Below, in pieces: positions 7,741 to 16,007 of a stretch of 32,172 nucleotides of DNA (position 1 is the stretch's first letter; each line of letters opens with the position of its first letter). A program made the position numbers and the translations under genes. The notes under the pieces were generated by a model that saw nothing but the letters and a program-made list of their open reading frames with translations, was not told where the DNA came from and did not search any database. The DNA comes from Bacteroidaceae bacterium (GTDB taxonomy: Bacteria > Bacteroidota > Bacteroidia > Bacteroidales > Bacteroidaceae), in contig JAFTSK010000189.1 in assembly GCA_017467385.1 (NCBI GenBank), forward strand, positions 1 through 32,172, given 5' to 3'.

Positions 7741-7800
7741 AAAAAACTCTTTGACGCAAAAGTGTTAACGTCAAAGAGCTTTCCCTTTCTCTCCAAAGAG
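7741..7800 (-). terminator. CTCTTTG-type terminator of pepT-gcvT
   Basis: On the minus strand CTCTTTGACG (7769-7778) pairs with CGTCAAAGAG (7747-7756) around a 12-nt loop and is followed by seven T. A third partial copy of the stem word (CTCCAAAGAG on the plus strand, 7791-7800) lies between gcvT and the hairpin. The whole unit resembles the one downstream of ribH at 31809-31867. Confidence 0.8.
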
Positions 7801-7803
7801 AAT

Positions 7804-8889
7804 TTATTTTCTAAACGGAGCCTTTACAACCTTTGCTTTCAGCTTACGGCCACGCACATCAATATAGATTTCAGAATCGAGAGCCGTATAAGCCTTCGCG
7901 ACATAACCCATACCGATACCTATCTTACGAGTAGGAGACATTGTACCGCTGGTTACTTCACCGATTTCTTCGCCTTCCGCATTGACCAACTTATATCCAT
8001 GACGAGGAATACCTCGATCTACCATTTCAAAAGCTACCAACTTACGAGTGATTCCTTCTGCTTTCTGCTTTTCAAGGATAGCACGAGCAGTGAAATTCTT
8101 TCCCTCTACGAACTTAGTAATCCAACCAAGACCAGCTTCAAGTGGTGTAGTCGTATCACTCAAGTCATTACCATAAAGGCAAAAGCCCATTTCCAAACGC
8201 AACGTATCACGCGCACCGAGACCAATCGGCTTAATGCCTTCCGGCGCACCGGCTTCAAAAATAGCCTTCCAAATCTTAGCTCCATCTTCCGGATAGAAAT
8301 AAAGTTCAAATCCACCGGCACCGGTATAACCAGTATTCGAGATTATCACTTCCTTGCAACCGGCAAATTCGCCTACCGCGAAAGCATAGTAAGGAATTTC
8401 AGAAAGGTTTACCGGAGTAAGGCGTTGCAACACTTCGGTTGCTTTCGGTCCTTGAATGGCCAACTGTGCCATACGGTCAGAAGAGTTTTCCAATTCAGCA
8501 CCTACGGTATTATGGCTGGTACACCATGCCCAGTCCTTGTCAATATTAGCTGCATTTACCACCAACAAATATTTTTCGTCTTCATAATGGTAAACAATCA
8601 AATCGTCTACAATACCCCCCTGTTCATTCGGGAAGCAAGTATATTGAGCCTTGCCGATTGGAAGGATAGCCACGTTATTGGAAGTTACTTGTTGCAAGAA
8701 TTCCAATGCGTTCGGTCCTTTTACCCAGAACTCTCCCATGTGAGAAACATCGAATACACCTACCGCATTACAAACGGTCATGTGTTCGTCGATGATGCCC
8801 GAGTATTCAATCGGCATGTTGTAACCTGCAAATTCATGCATTTTTGCTCCAAGAGCAATGTGTGTTTCGGTAAACGGAGTAGTTTTCAT
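7804..8889 (-). CDS. gcvT: Glycine cleavage system T protein (aminomethyltransferase)
   Basis: A 361-residue T protein that transfers the methylene group from the aminomethyl-lipoyl H protein to tetrahydrofolate, releasing ammonia. It shows the GcvT folate-binding domain ([24 protein letters not shown] with the catalytic Asp96, [13 protein letters not shown]) and the C-terminal barrel domain ([31 protein letters not shown]). Length is normal. No gcvH or gcvP is in the window, so the other subunits must be encoded elsewhere. It follows pepT by 31 nt on the same strand; that spacer contains imperfect repeats of a TTTGATTTAT word. Probably co-transcribed with pepT and ended by the hairpin at 7747-7778. 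Confidence 0.97.
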   Translation of the reverse strand: MKTTPFTETHIALGAKMHEFAGYNMPIEYSGIIDEHMTVCNAVGVFDVSHMGEFWVKGPNALEFLQQVTSNNVAILPIGKAQYTCFPNEQGGIVDDLIVYHYEDEKYLLVVNAANIDKDWAWCTSHNTVGAELENSSDRMAQLAIQGPKATEVLQRLTPVNLSEIPYYAFAVGEFAGCKEVIISNTGYTGAGGFELYFYPEDGAKIWKAIFEAGAPEGIKPIGLGARDTLRLEMGFCLYGNDLSDTTTPLEAGLGWITKFVEGKNFTARAILEKQKAEGITRKLVAFEMVDRGIPRHGYKLVNAEGEEIGEVTSGTMSPTRKIGIGMGYVAKAYTALDSEIYIDVRGRKLKAKVVKAPFRK

Positions 8890-8920
8890 GATCTTTGATT
8901 TATGATTTTTGATTTATAAT

Positions 8921-10141
8921 TTATCTTGCAGTCAATTCGGCAATCTTCACAACGACCATCATGGCCTTTTCCATTGACTGGATAGGCACAAACTCGTAAC
9001 GGCCATGAAAGTTTAGTCCACCGGCAAAGATGTTCGGACAAGGCAATCCCTTAAAAGAAAGTTGGGCACCGTCTGTACCTCCACGAATGGCCTTTACTTT
9101 TGGAGTAACACCGGCTTCTTCCATTGCCTTGAATGCGATATCAATGATATGCATCACCGGTTCTATTTGTTGGCGCATGTTGTAATACTGGTCTTTCAGT
9201 TCTACCACTACTGTACCTTCGCCATATTTGCGGTTTATCACTTCTCCCCAAGCTTCCATACATTCCTTACGCGATTCAAACTTGGTTCGGTCATGATCGC
9301 GAATGATGTAAGTAATCGTCGCCTGTTCCACTTCACCTTCTACCCCAACAACATGGTAGAATCCTTCATAACCTTCTGTTTGTTCCGGAGTTTCTTCTGC
9401 CGGCAATAGGCTCATAAATTCATTGGCTACACGAATGGCGTTTATCATCTTATTCTTGGCATATCCCGGATGCACATTACGGCCTTTGATGGTTACCTTA
9501 GCCGAAGCTGCATTGAAGTTTTCAAATTCCAACTCGCCTACTTCGCCACCGTCCATTGTATAAGCCCACTGACAGCCAAACTTTTCGACATCAAACTTAT
9601 GCGCACCCAGACCGATTTCTTCATCCGGATTGAAGCCGACACGTATCTTTCCATGCTTTATTTCGGGATGTTCCTGCAAATAAGTAATGGCCGTTACGAT
9701 TTCGGCAATACCCGCCTTGTCATCTGCTCCCAATAAAGTCTTTCCGTTGGTTACGATAAGATTTTCGCCCTTATGGTCGAGCAATTCCGGAAACTGTGAA
9801 GGAGACAACACAATGTTTTCTTCTTCATTCAAAACAATATCCGAGCCATCATAATTATGTACAATACGAGGAGTAACACCGGCACCACTCATATCCGGAC
9901 TGGTATCCATGTGTGCAATAAAACCAATTGTCGGCACTTCTTTATCGGTATTTGCCGGAAGCGTAGCATATAAATAGCCATGTTCATCCAATAAAATCTC
10001 TTCCAGCCCTAAGCTTTCCAACTCCCCTTTCAAGTATTGGGCAAACACCATTTGTTTCGGCGTACTGGGAGTAACCCCACTATTATCATCCGATTGAGTA
10101 TCGAAACTCACATATCTCAAAAAACGTTCTACTAATGTCAT
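8921..10141 (-). CDS. pepT: Peptidase T (tripeptide aminopeptidase)
   Basis: A 406-residue cytosolic zinc aminopeptidase of family M20B that removes the N-terminal residue of tripeptides. Metal and catalytic motifs are clear: IAHMDTSPD (His77 ligand, Asp79), [11 protein letters not shown] (bridging Asp), [12 protein letters not shown] (catalytic and ligand Glu), [14 protein letters not shown] and, near the C-terminus, [10 protein letters not shown] (His ligand). The frame stays open 22 codons further upstream, but the ATG at 10139-10141 is preferred: it gives the standard N-terminus [16 protein letters not shown] and length, and the extra codons would run through the purF-like terminator. It is the first gene of a two-gene unit with gcvT. 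Confidence 0.96.
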   Translation of the reverse strand: MTLVERFLRYVSFDTQSDDNSGVTPSTPKQMVFAQYLKGELESLGLEEILLDEHGYLYATLPANTDKEVPTIGFIAHMDTSPDMSGAGVTPRIVHNYDGSDIVLNEEENIVLSPSQFPELLDHKGENLIVTNGKTLLGADDKAGIAEIVTAITYLQEHPEIKHGKIRVGFNPDEEIGLGAHKFDVEKFGCQWAYTMDGGEVGELEFENFNAASAKVTIKGRNVHPGYAKNKMINAIRVANEFMSLLPAEETPEQTEGYEGFYHVVGVEGEVEQATITYIIRDHDRTKFESRKECMEAWGEVINRKYGEGTVVVELKDQYYNMRQQIEPVMHIIDIAFKAMEEAGVTPKVKAIRGGTDGAQLSFKGLPCPNIFAGGLNFHGRYEFVPIQSMEKAMMVVVKIAELTAR

Positions 10142-10167
10142 ATCTTTTAAATTTAATTCTACGAGTG

Positions 10168-10199
10168 TAAAAATAGGAAAAGAGCATTGAACTGCCAAA
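10168..10199 (-). promoter_or_regulatory. Putative pepT promoter overlapping the upstream terminator
   Basis: On the minus strand TTTG (10196-10199) is followed after exactly 20 nt by TATTTTTA (10168-10175), one mismatch from TAnnTTTG. The -33 element lies in the loop of the purF-like terminator. The predicted start, near 10160, gives a leader of about 20 nt. Confidence 0.45.
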
Positions 10200-10216
10200 C
10201 AATTCAATGCTCTTTT
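10178..10216 (-). terminator. Terminator of the purF-like gene
   Basis: Fourteen perfect base pairs (AAAAGAGCATTGAA with TTCAATGCTCTTTT), 11-nt loop, with T-rich sequence on the minus-strand 3' side (TTTTCCTATTTTT). It starts 31 nt after the purF-like stop codon. Confidence 0.75.
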
Positions 10217-10247
10217 TTAAAAATATTATGTATTCTTTGTTCTTGAT

Positions 10248-11654
10248 TTAGAAATGACTGGAACCATCAAAGCAATGAGTACATACTTTGCATTTAGGTA
10301 ATCCGATAGCTTCCACTAAAATCTCCAACGTATTAAATTTCAATGAAGTCAAATTGAAGCGTCTTCTAATCTCCTCTACCATGCGTTGATACTGCGGAGA
10401 GTCTGTTGTCGCATACTTTTCCAAATCCTTGTTTTCATCTCCTTCCAAATCCTTAATGATACGGCGCGACATCAATTCCAAATCGCTTTTGGAAGAACTG
10501 AATCCCAAGAACGGGCAACTGTAAATCAAAGGCGGACAAGCGATACGCATGTGTACTTCCTTTGCTCCGTATTCGTAAAGGATGTTCACATTGTCCCGAA
10601 GCTGTGTTCCACGCACAATGGAGTCATCGCAAAAGAGTACCCGTTTTCCTTCCAGCATTGCCCGATTAGGAATAAGTTTCATCTTTGCCACCAATGACCG
10701 CATCTCCTGATTGGCCGGTGTAAAGCTACGAGGCCAAGTGGGAGTATATTTGGATATAGCCCGATGATAAGGAATACCTTTACCTTCTGCATACCCCATA
10801 GCCATACCAATACCCGAGTCCGGAATACCACAAGCGCAATCTACCTCCGAATGATCTTTCTGAGCCATCTTATAGCCACTTGCAAAACGGACTTCTTCTA
10901 CATTCTTACCTTCATAGCAAGATACAGGGAAACCGTAGTACACCCATAAAAAAGAACAAATCTGCATATTCTCATTGGGTTTGCGCATTTGTTCTATTCC
11001 ATCAGCCCGCATCCGAATAATTTCGCCCGGTCCTACATATCTTTCTACTTTGAAATCGAGATTTGGCAAGCTACTCGATTCGCTGGTTGCAGCGTATGCA
11101 CCTTCTTTCTTACCTATCACAATCGGTGTACGTCCCCAATGGTCACGTGCTACAATAATGCCATCTTCCGTTAGAATCAGCATCGAACAAGAACCCTTTA
11201 TCTTACGGAATACATTTTCGATACCATCCACAAAGTCTTTACCTTGAATAACCAACAAGGCTATCAATTCCGTCTGATTGGTTTTTGAAAGGCTCATTTC
11301 GGAAAAGTGCATATTGGAAGCCAGCAAGTCCTGTTCCAATTCCGGGATATTATTTACCTTAGCTACTGTTACAATAGCAAACTTTCCTAAATGAGAGTTA
11401 ATCAAAATAGGTTGTGGATCTGTATCACTAATAATTCCGAGACCGGCGTTTCCTTTGAATTTGGACAACTCCGATTCAAACTTTGTACGAAAATAAGAAC
11501 TTTCCAGATTGTGAATAGACCGCATGAAACCCATACCTTCGGCATAAGTTACCATACCGGCTCTTTTTGTTCCCATGTGTGAATTATAATCCGTTCCGTA
11601 AAACAAATCGGTCACGCATGGAGCTTTAGAAACTGTACCAAAAAAACCTCCCAT
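10248..11654 (-). CDS. PurF-like amidophosphoribosyltransferase paralogue with degenerate glutaminase domain
   Basis: A 468-residue homologue of glutamine PRPP amidotransferase (PurF, first step of purine synthesis). The C-terminal phosphoribosyltransferase half looks intact: CGIPDSGIGMAMGYAEGKGI and the PRPP loop FCDDSIVRGTQ (Asp343-Asp344). Four Cys match the 4Fe-4S ligands of the B. subtilis-type enzyme: Cys233, Cys380, Cys458 and Cys461. The N-terminal Ntn-hydrolase half has lost its active site. The protein begins MGGFFG where PurF has (M)CGIxG; Ile/Ser74-76 replaces the RYSTxG Arg, AKVNN (98-102) replaces the oxyanion HNGNL, and Gln127 replaces the conserved Asp. It may use free ammonia, be regulatory or have another substrate. 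It is divergent from the purine permease operon. Confidence 0.9.
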   Translation of the reverse strand: MGGFFGTVSKAPCVTDLFYGTDYNSHMGTKRAGMVTYAEGMGFMRSIHNLESSYFRTKFESELSKFKGNAGLGIISDTDPQPILINSHLGKFAIVTVAKVNNIPELEQDLLASNMHFSEMSLSKTNQTELIALLVIQGKDFVDGIENVFRKIKGSCSMLILTEDGIIVARDHWGRTPIVIGKKEGAYAATSESSSLPNLDFKVERYVGPGEIIRMRADGIEQMRKPNENMQICSFLWVYYGFPVSCYEGKNVEEVRFASGYKMAQKDHSEVDCACGIPDSGIGMAMGYAEGKGIPYHRAISKYTPTWPRSFTPANQEMRSLVAKMKLIPNRAMLEGKRVLFCDDSIVRGTQLRDNVNILYEYGAKEVHMRIACPPLIYSCPFLGFSSSKSDLELMSRRIIKDLEGDENKDLEKYATTDSPQYQRMVEEIRRRFNLTSLKFNTLEILVEAIGLPKCKVCTHCFDGSSHF

Positions 11655-11693
11655 ACCTTAAATACTATGAATGTACCTTATGTTTTTGACGTG

Positions 11694-11701
11694 CAAAGAT
11701 A
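11694..11701 (-). promoter_or_regulatory. Putative -7 box of the purF-like gene
   Basis: Reads TATCTTTG on the minus strand, a match to TAnnTTTG, 39 nt before the start codon. The -33 region has no clear TTG. Confidence 0.45.
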
Positions 11702-11817
11702 CACATAATTATGGAAAAGTAAGACATTCGTTAAACAAAAAATCGGGTACACTCCCCTGTTTCATTATTCACCAATAATTTCCGTCAAAAAAGCCAAAGA
11801 TTTAGAAAAATTATATG

Positions 11818-11825
11818 TAGTTTTG
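11818..11825 (+). promoter_or_regulatory. Putative -7 box of the purine permease operon
   Basis: Reads TAGTTTTG, matching TAnnTTTG, 27 nt before the permease ATG. It faces away from the purF-like promoter; the 116 nt between the two boxes is the natural place for a shared operator, though I see no clear palindrome there. Confidence 0.45.
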
Positions 11826-11852
11826 CACTTTAATCAATCTACGTTTCATAAA

Positions 11853-13139
11853 ATGCTTGAAAAACTCTTTGGTTTCAATCCGAAAGAAACCACCGTTAGA
11901 ACAGAGATCATGGCAGGGATAACCACTTTCTTGACCATGGCTTACATTTTGGCTGTCAATCCAAACATCTTGAGTGAAACAGGAATGGATAAAGGCGCCT
12001 TGTTTACCACCACAGTTATTATGTCGGCTTTGCCCACTATCTTCATGGGACTTTATGCCAAGTTACCACTTGCCCTTGCACCGGGTATGGGATTGAACGC
12101 TTTCTTTGCCTATACCGTATGTATGGTAATGGGCTATTCTTGGCAGTTTGCATTAACTGCTGTCTTCTTGGAAGGGCTGGTATTTATCTTGTTGACAGTA
12201 ACCAATCTTCGTGAAAAGATTGTAGATGTCATCCCTAACTCCTTAAAGAATGCCATTAGCGCAGGGATTGGACTGTACATCGCTTTCATCGGTCTGAAAA
12301 GTGCAGAAATCATTGTCAACAATGATGCCACTTTAGTTAGTTTGGGAAATCTGACAGCCGGTTCTGCTTTGTTAGGCGTTATCGGTATTGTCATCACTTC
12401 CGTTATGTTAGTGAAGAATATCAAAGGTGCCCTTCTGTTTGGTATCCTACTGACCACCCTTATTGGTATTCCTTTAGGAGTAACCAATATCGACGGGGTA
12501 TTCAGTATTCCACCTTCCATTGAACCTATCTTCTTAAAGTTTGAATGGGACAATATCTTTACCAAAGAAATGGTAATTATCGTATTTACCTTGTTGTTCG
12601 TTGACTTGTTCGACTGCATCGGTACTGTTATCGGCGTAACCACTCGTGCCGGTATGGTAAAAGAAGACGGTAAGATTCCACGCCTTAAAGAAGTGTTCGT
12701 AGTCGATTCTGTTTCTACTGCAGCCGGTGCCGCAATGGGTACAAGTACCGTAGCCGTATATGTAGAAAGTGCAGCCGGTGTAAACGAAGGTGGCCGTAGT
12801 GGACTGACCGCATTTGTAACCGGTGCCTGCTTCTTGTTGGCTTTGTTATTTGCCCCTCTCTTTTTGGCTATCCCGGCCGCCGCAACCACCCCGGTTTTGG
12901 TATTGGTCGGTTTGATGATGATGAGTTCTGTCCTAAGAATCGAGTTCAACAATTACGCCGAAGCTATTCCGGCATTTATTTGCGTACTTTTCATGCCTTT
13001 GACTTACAGTATCTCAGACGGTATCGTTTTAGGACACCTTAGTTATATATTTATTAATCTTTTGAGTGGAAATTACAAGAAGATGACCATCGGCATGTAT
13101 ATTTTGGCCGCCTTCTTCCTTATTAAGTTCCTCGTTTAA
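11853..13139 (+). CDS. NCS2/AzgA-PbuG-type purine nucleobase permease
   Basis: A 428-residue inner-membrane transporter with 12-14 hydrophobic segments. It shows the features of the hypoxanthine/guanine/adenine branch: TEIMAGITTFLTMAYILAVN near the start, LALAPGMGLNAFFAYTV, LFVDLFDCIGTVIGV and the signature GTSTVAVYVESAAGVNEGGR. It probably imports hypoxanthine, guanine or adenine with protons; exact substrate is uncertain. The ATG at 11853 is chosen over an in-frame TTG at 11823, which overlaps the -7 box. It leads an operon with the Tsx-like barrel (10 nt gap) and the hypoxanthine phosphoribosyltransferase gene, which supports purine salvage. Confidence 0.94.
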   Translation: MLEKLFGFNPKETTVRTEIMAGITTFLTMAYILAVNPNILSETGMDKGALFTTTVIMSALPTIFMGLYAKLPLALAPGMGLNAFFAYTVCMVMGYSWQFALTAVFLEGLVFILLTVTNLREKIVDVIPNSLKNAISAGIGLYIAFIGLKSAEIIVNNDATLVSLGNLTAGSALLGVIGIVITSVMLVKNIKGALLFGILLTTLIGIPLGVTNIDGVFSIPPSIEPIFLKFEWDNIFTKEMVIIVFTLLFVDLFDCIGTVIGVTTRAGMVKEDGKIPRLKEVFVVDSVSTAAGAAMGTSTVAVYVESAAGVNEGGRSGLTAFVTGACFLLALLFAPLFLAIPAAATTPVLVLVGLMMMSSVLRIEFNNYAEAIPAFICVLFMPLTYSISDGIVLGHLSYIFINLLSGNYKKMTIGMYILAAFFLIKFLV

Positions 13140-13149
13140 ACAGAGACTC

Positions 13150-13869
13150 ATGAAAAAGTATTTATTAACAGCATTATTCGTCATTGCATCCGTTCAAATG
13201 TTTGCACAGCTGAACGTACAGATGCACTATGATTTTGGTAAGACAATTTACGGGAACGAACTTTCTAACCGTCCGCATTGGACGGCTACCATTGAAAACT
13301 TTTCTGCCGACAAATGGGGAAGCACCTATTTCTTTGTAGATGGAAACTTTGGGGGCAACACAATGGAAAGTGCCTACGCCGAATTCTCTCGTGAATTACG
13401 TTTTTGGAAAGCTCCCGTAGCTATTCACGTGGAATACAATGGTGGGTTATCCGGTAATGGAAGCTACAACGATGCTTACTTAGCAGGTGCCGCTTGGAAC
13501 TGGGCTAACAAAGATTTCAGCAAGACGTTTTCACTTCAACTGCTTTACAAGTATTTGGCCCGCCAGACAATAGGCTCCAAGCATAGTTGGCAAATCACAG
13601 CTGTATGGGGCATCCATTTCGCCAAAGGACTCTGTACCTTCAGCGGATATGCCGACCTTTGGCATGACAATAGCGTAACTGGAAACTTGGTATTAAGTAG
13701 CGAACCACAGTTCTGGTTCAACTTAAACGCATTGGAAGGTGTGGATGATGCCTTTAAACTCAGTGTTGGTACAGAACTTGAACTAACCAAAAATTTGGTT
13801 TGGCCTACCGACGGCATGAACAAACGATTCTACGCCATCCCTACATTGGCAGTCAAATGGACATTTTAA
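13150..13869 (+). CDS. DUF5020 / Tsx-like outer-membrane beta-barrel protein
   Basis: A 239-residue secreted protein: signal peptide about residues 1-19 (ending MFA), then alternating polar/hydrophobic strands rich in Trp, Tyr and Phe and a terminal aromatic (VKWTF), as in outer-membrane beta-barrels. The sequence (ENFSADKWGSTYFFVDGNFG and later WGIHFAKGLCTFSGYADLW) fits the DUF5020 family, related to the nucleoside channel Tsx. It sits between a purine permease and hypoxanthine phosphoribosyltransferase, so it likely admits purine nucleosides or bases across the outer membrane. That role is inferred from fold and neighbours. Confidence 0.8.
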   Translation: MKKYLLTALFVIASVQMFAQLNVQMHYDFGKTIYGNELSNRPHWTATIENFSADKWGSTYFFVDGNFGGNTMESAYAEFSRELRFWKAPVAIHVEYNGGLSGNGSYNDAYLAGAAWNWANKDFSKTFSLQLLYKYLARQTIGSKHSWQITAVWGIHFAKGLCTFSGYADLWHDNSVTGNLVLSSEPQFWFNLNALEGVDDAFKLSVGTELELTKNLVWPTDGMNKRFYAIPTLAVKWTF

Positions 13870-13901
13870 CCTTTGTATAATCAATATTAAAAATAATTTT
13901 T

Positions 13902-14441
13902 ATGAACACAGTTGTACAAGTCAAAGACAAGAAGTTTGCTCTGTATATCTCTGAAGATACCATTAAAACAAGAGTAAAAGAAGTGGCAGCCCAAATTGAC
14001 GCTGACTTAAGAAAGAAAAATCCGCTTTTCCTTGTCATCTTGAACGGTTCTTTTGTATTCGCAGCAGACTTGTTGCGAGACATCAATTTCCCATGCGAAA
14101 TAACTTTTGTGCGTATGTCTTCGTATGAAGGAACCAGCACCACAGGTGAAGTAAAGCAACTCATTGGATTAACAGAAAGTGTAGAAGGACGTACCGTCGT
14201 TATCGTTGAAGACATTATCGAATCCGGATACACAATGAAAGAAATGCTTCACATTCTGGGAGACAAGAAACCTAAAGAAGTGTACATTACCTCCCTTTTC
14301 GTAAAACCGGAATGTTTGAAAGTCGACCTCAAAATTGACTATCGTTGCTTTGACATTGAGAACGATTTCATTGTCGGTTACGGTCTTGATTACAACCACG
14401 AAGGAAGAAACCTACCGCACATCTATCAAGTCATAGAATAA
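13902..14441 (+). CDS. hpt: Hypoxanthine phosphoribosyltransferase
   Basis: A 179-residue cytosolic enzyme that converts hypoxanthine (and often guanine) plus PRPP to IMP or GMP. It shows the type I PRTase layout: pyrophosphate-binding LNGSFVFAADLLRDI, flexible-loop MSSYEGTSTTGEV, PRPP-loop VVIVEDIIESGYTM (Glu-Asp pair; SG instead of the usual TG) and the purine-binding DFIVGYGLDYN. Length is typical. It follows the Tsx-like gene by 32 nt and ends with a strong terminator, closing the purine uptake/salvage operon. Its product feeds the nucleotide pool that PurF controls, matching the divergent purF-like gene. Confidence 0.95.
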   Translation: MNTVVQVKDKKFALYISEDTIKTRVKEVAAQIDADLRKKNPLFLVILNGSFVFAADLLRDINFPCEITFVRMSSYEGTSTTGEVKQLIGLTESVEGRTVVIVEDIIESGYTMKEMLHILGDKKPKEVYITSLFVKPECLKVDLKIDYRCFDIENDFIVGYGLDYNHEGRNLPHIYQVIE

Positions 14442-14445
14442 TTCA

Positions 14446-14480
14446 ATCGCCTGAGACGAACAAGTTTCAGGCGATTTTTG
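14446..14480 (+). terminator. Terminator of the purine salvage operon
   Basis: ATCGCCTGAGAC (14446-14457) pairs with GTTTCAGGCGAT (14464-14475), 12 pairs with one G-U, loop GAACAA, followed by TTTTG. It starts 5 nt after the hpt stop. Confidence 0.85.
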
Positions 14481-14555
14481 TTTCTTTGTATTAGAGAATA
14501 AGACACAGCATATTCCAAGAATGAATATGTAAGCTTTAATAGATAAGAACTTTAA

Positions 14556-15848
<1,293 letters not shown>

Positions 15849-15910
15849 TTTTTAAGCATCGAAAACAACCTTTCTATAAAGGTAGCATCCCCTCTCAAAA
15901 ACAAGATAAA

Positions 15911-15974
15911 AAAACTCTTTGGAGAACGAAGGAAGTCTCCAAAGAGTTTTCTTCATTTCTCCAAAGAGTTTTTT
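15911..15974. terminator. Bidirectional CTCTTTG-type terminator between eno and the GH127 gene
   Basis: AAAACTCTTTGGAGA (15911-15925) pairs perfectly over 15 bp with TCTCCAAAGAGTTTT (15936-15950), loop 10 nt. A third copy of the right arm, TCTCCAAAGAGTTTTTTT, follows at 15958-15974. T runs exist on both strands, so it can serve both convergent genes. The same stem word recurs after gcvT and ribH. Confidence 0.85.
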
Positions 15975-16007
15975 TGAGAAGTTCAAAGCCTATTTTTAAA
16001 AGGTCAT

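Noticed and set aside
8890..8920. Repeated TTTGATTTAT words between pepT and gcvT as a regulatory element
   Set aside because: Short AT-rich imperfect repeats in a 31-nt spacer, most simply an AT-rich translation start region; no riboswitch could fit.
10248..11654. PurF-like gene as a frameshifted or truncated pseudogene
   Set aside because: The frame is intact over 468 codons with conserved PRPP and cysteine motifs; only glutaminase residues are changed, which argues against decay.
12134..12952. Minus-strand open frame of 272 codons
   Set aside because: Antisense shadow of the purine permease; low-complexity composition mirrors transmembrane codons.
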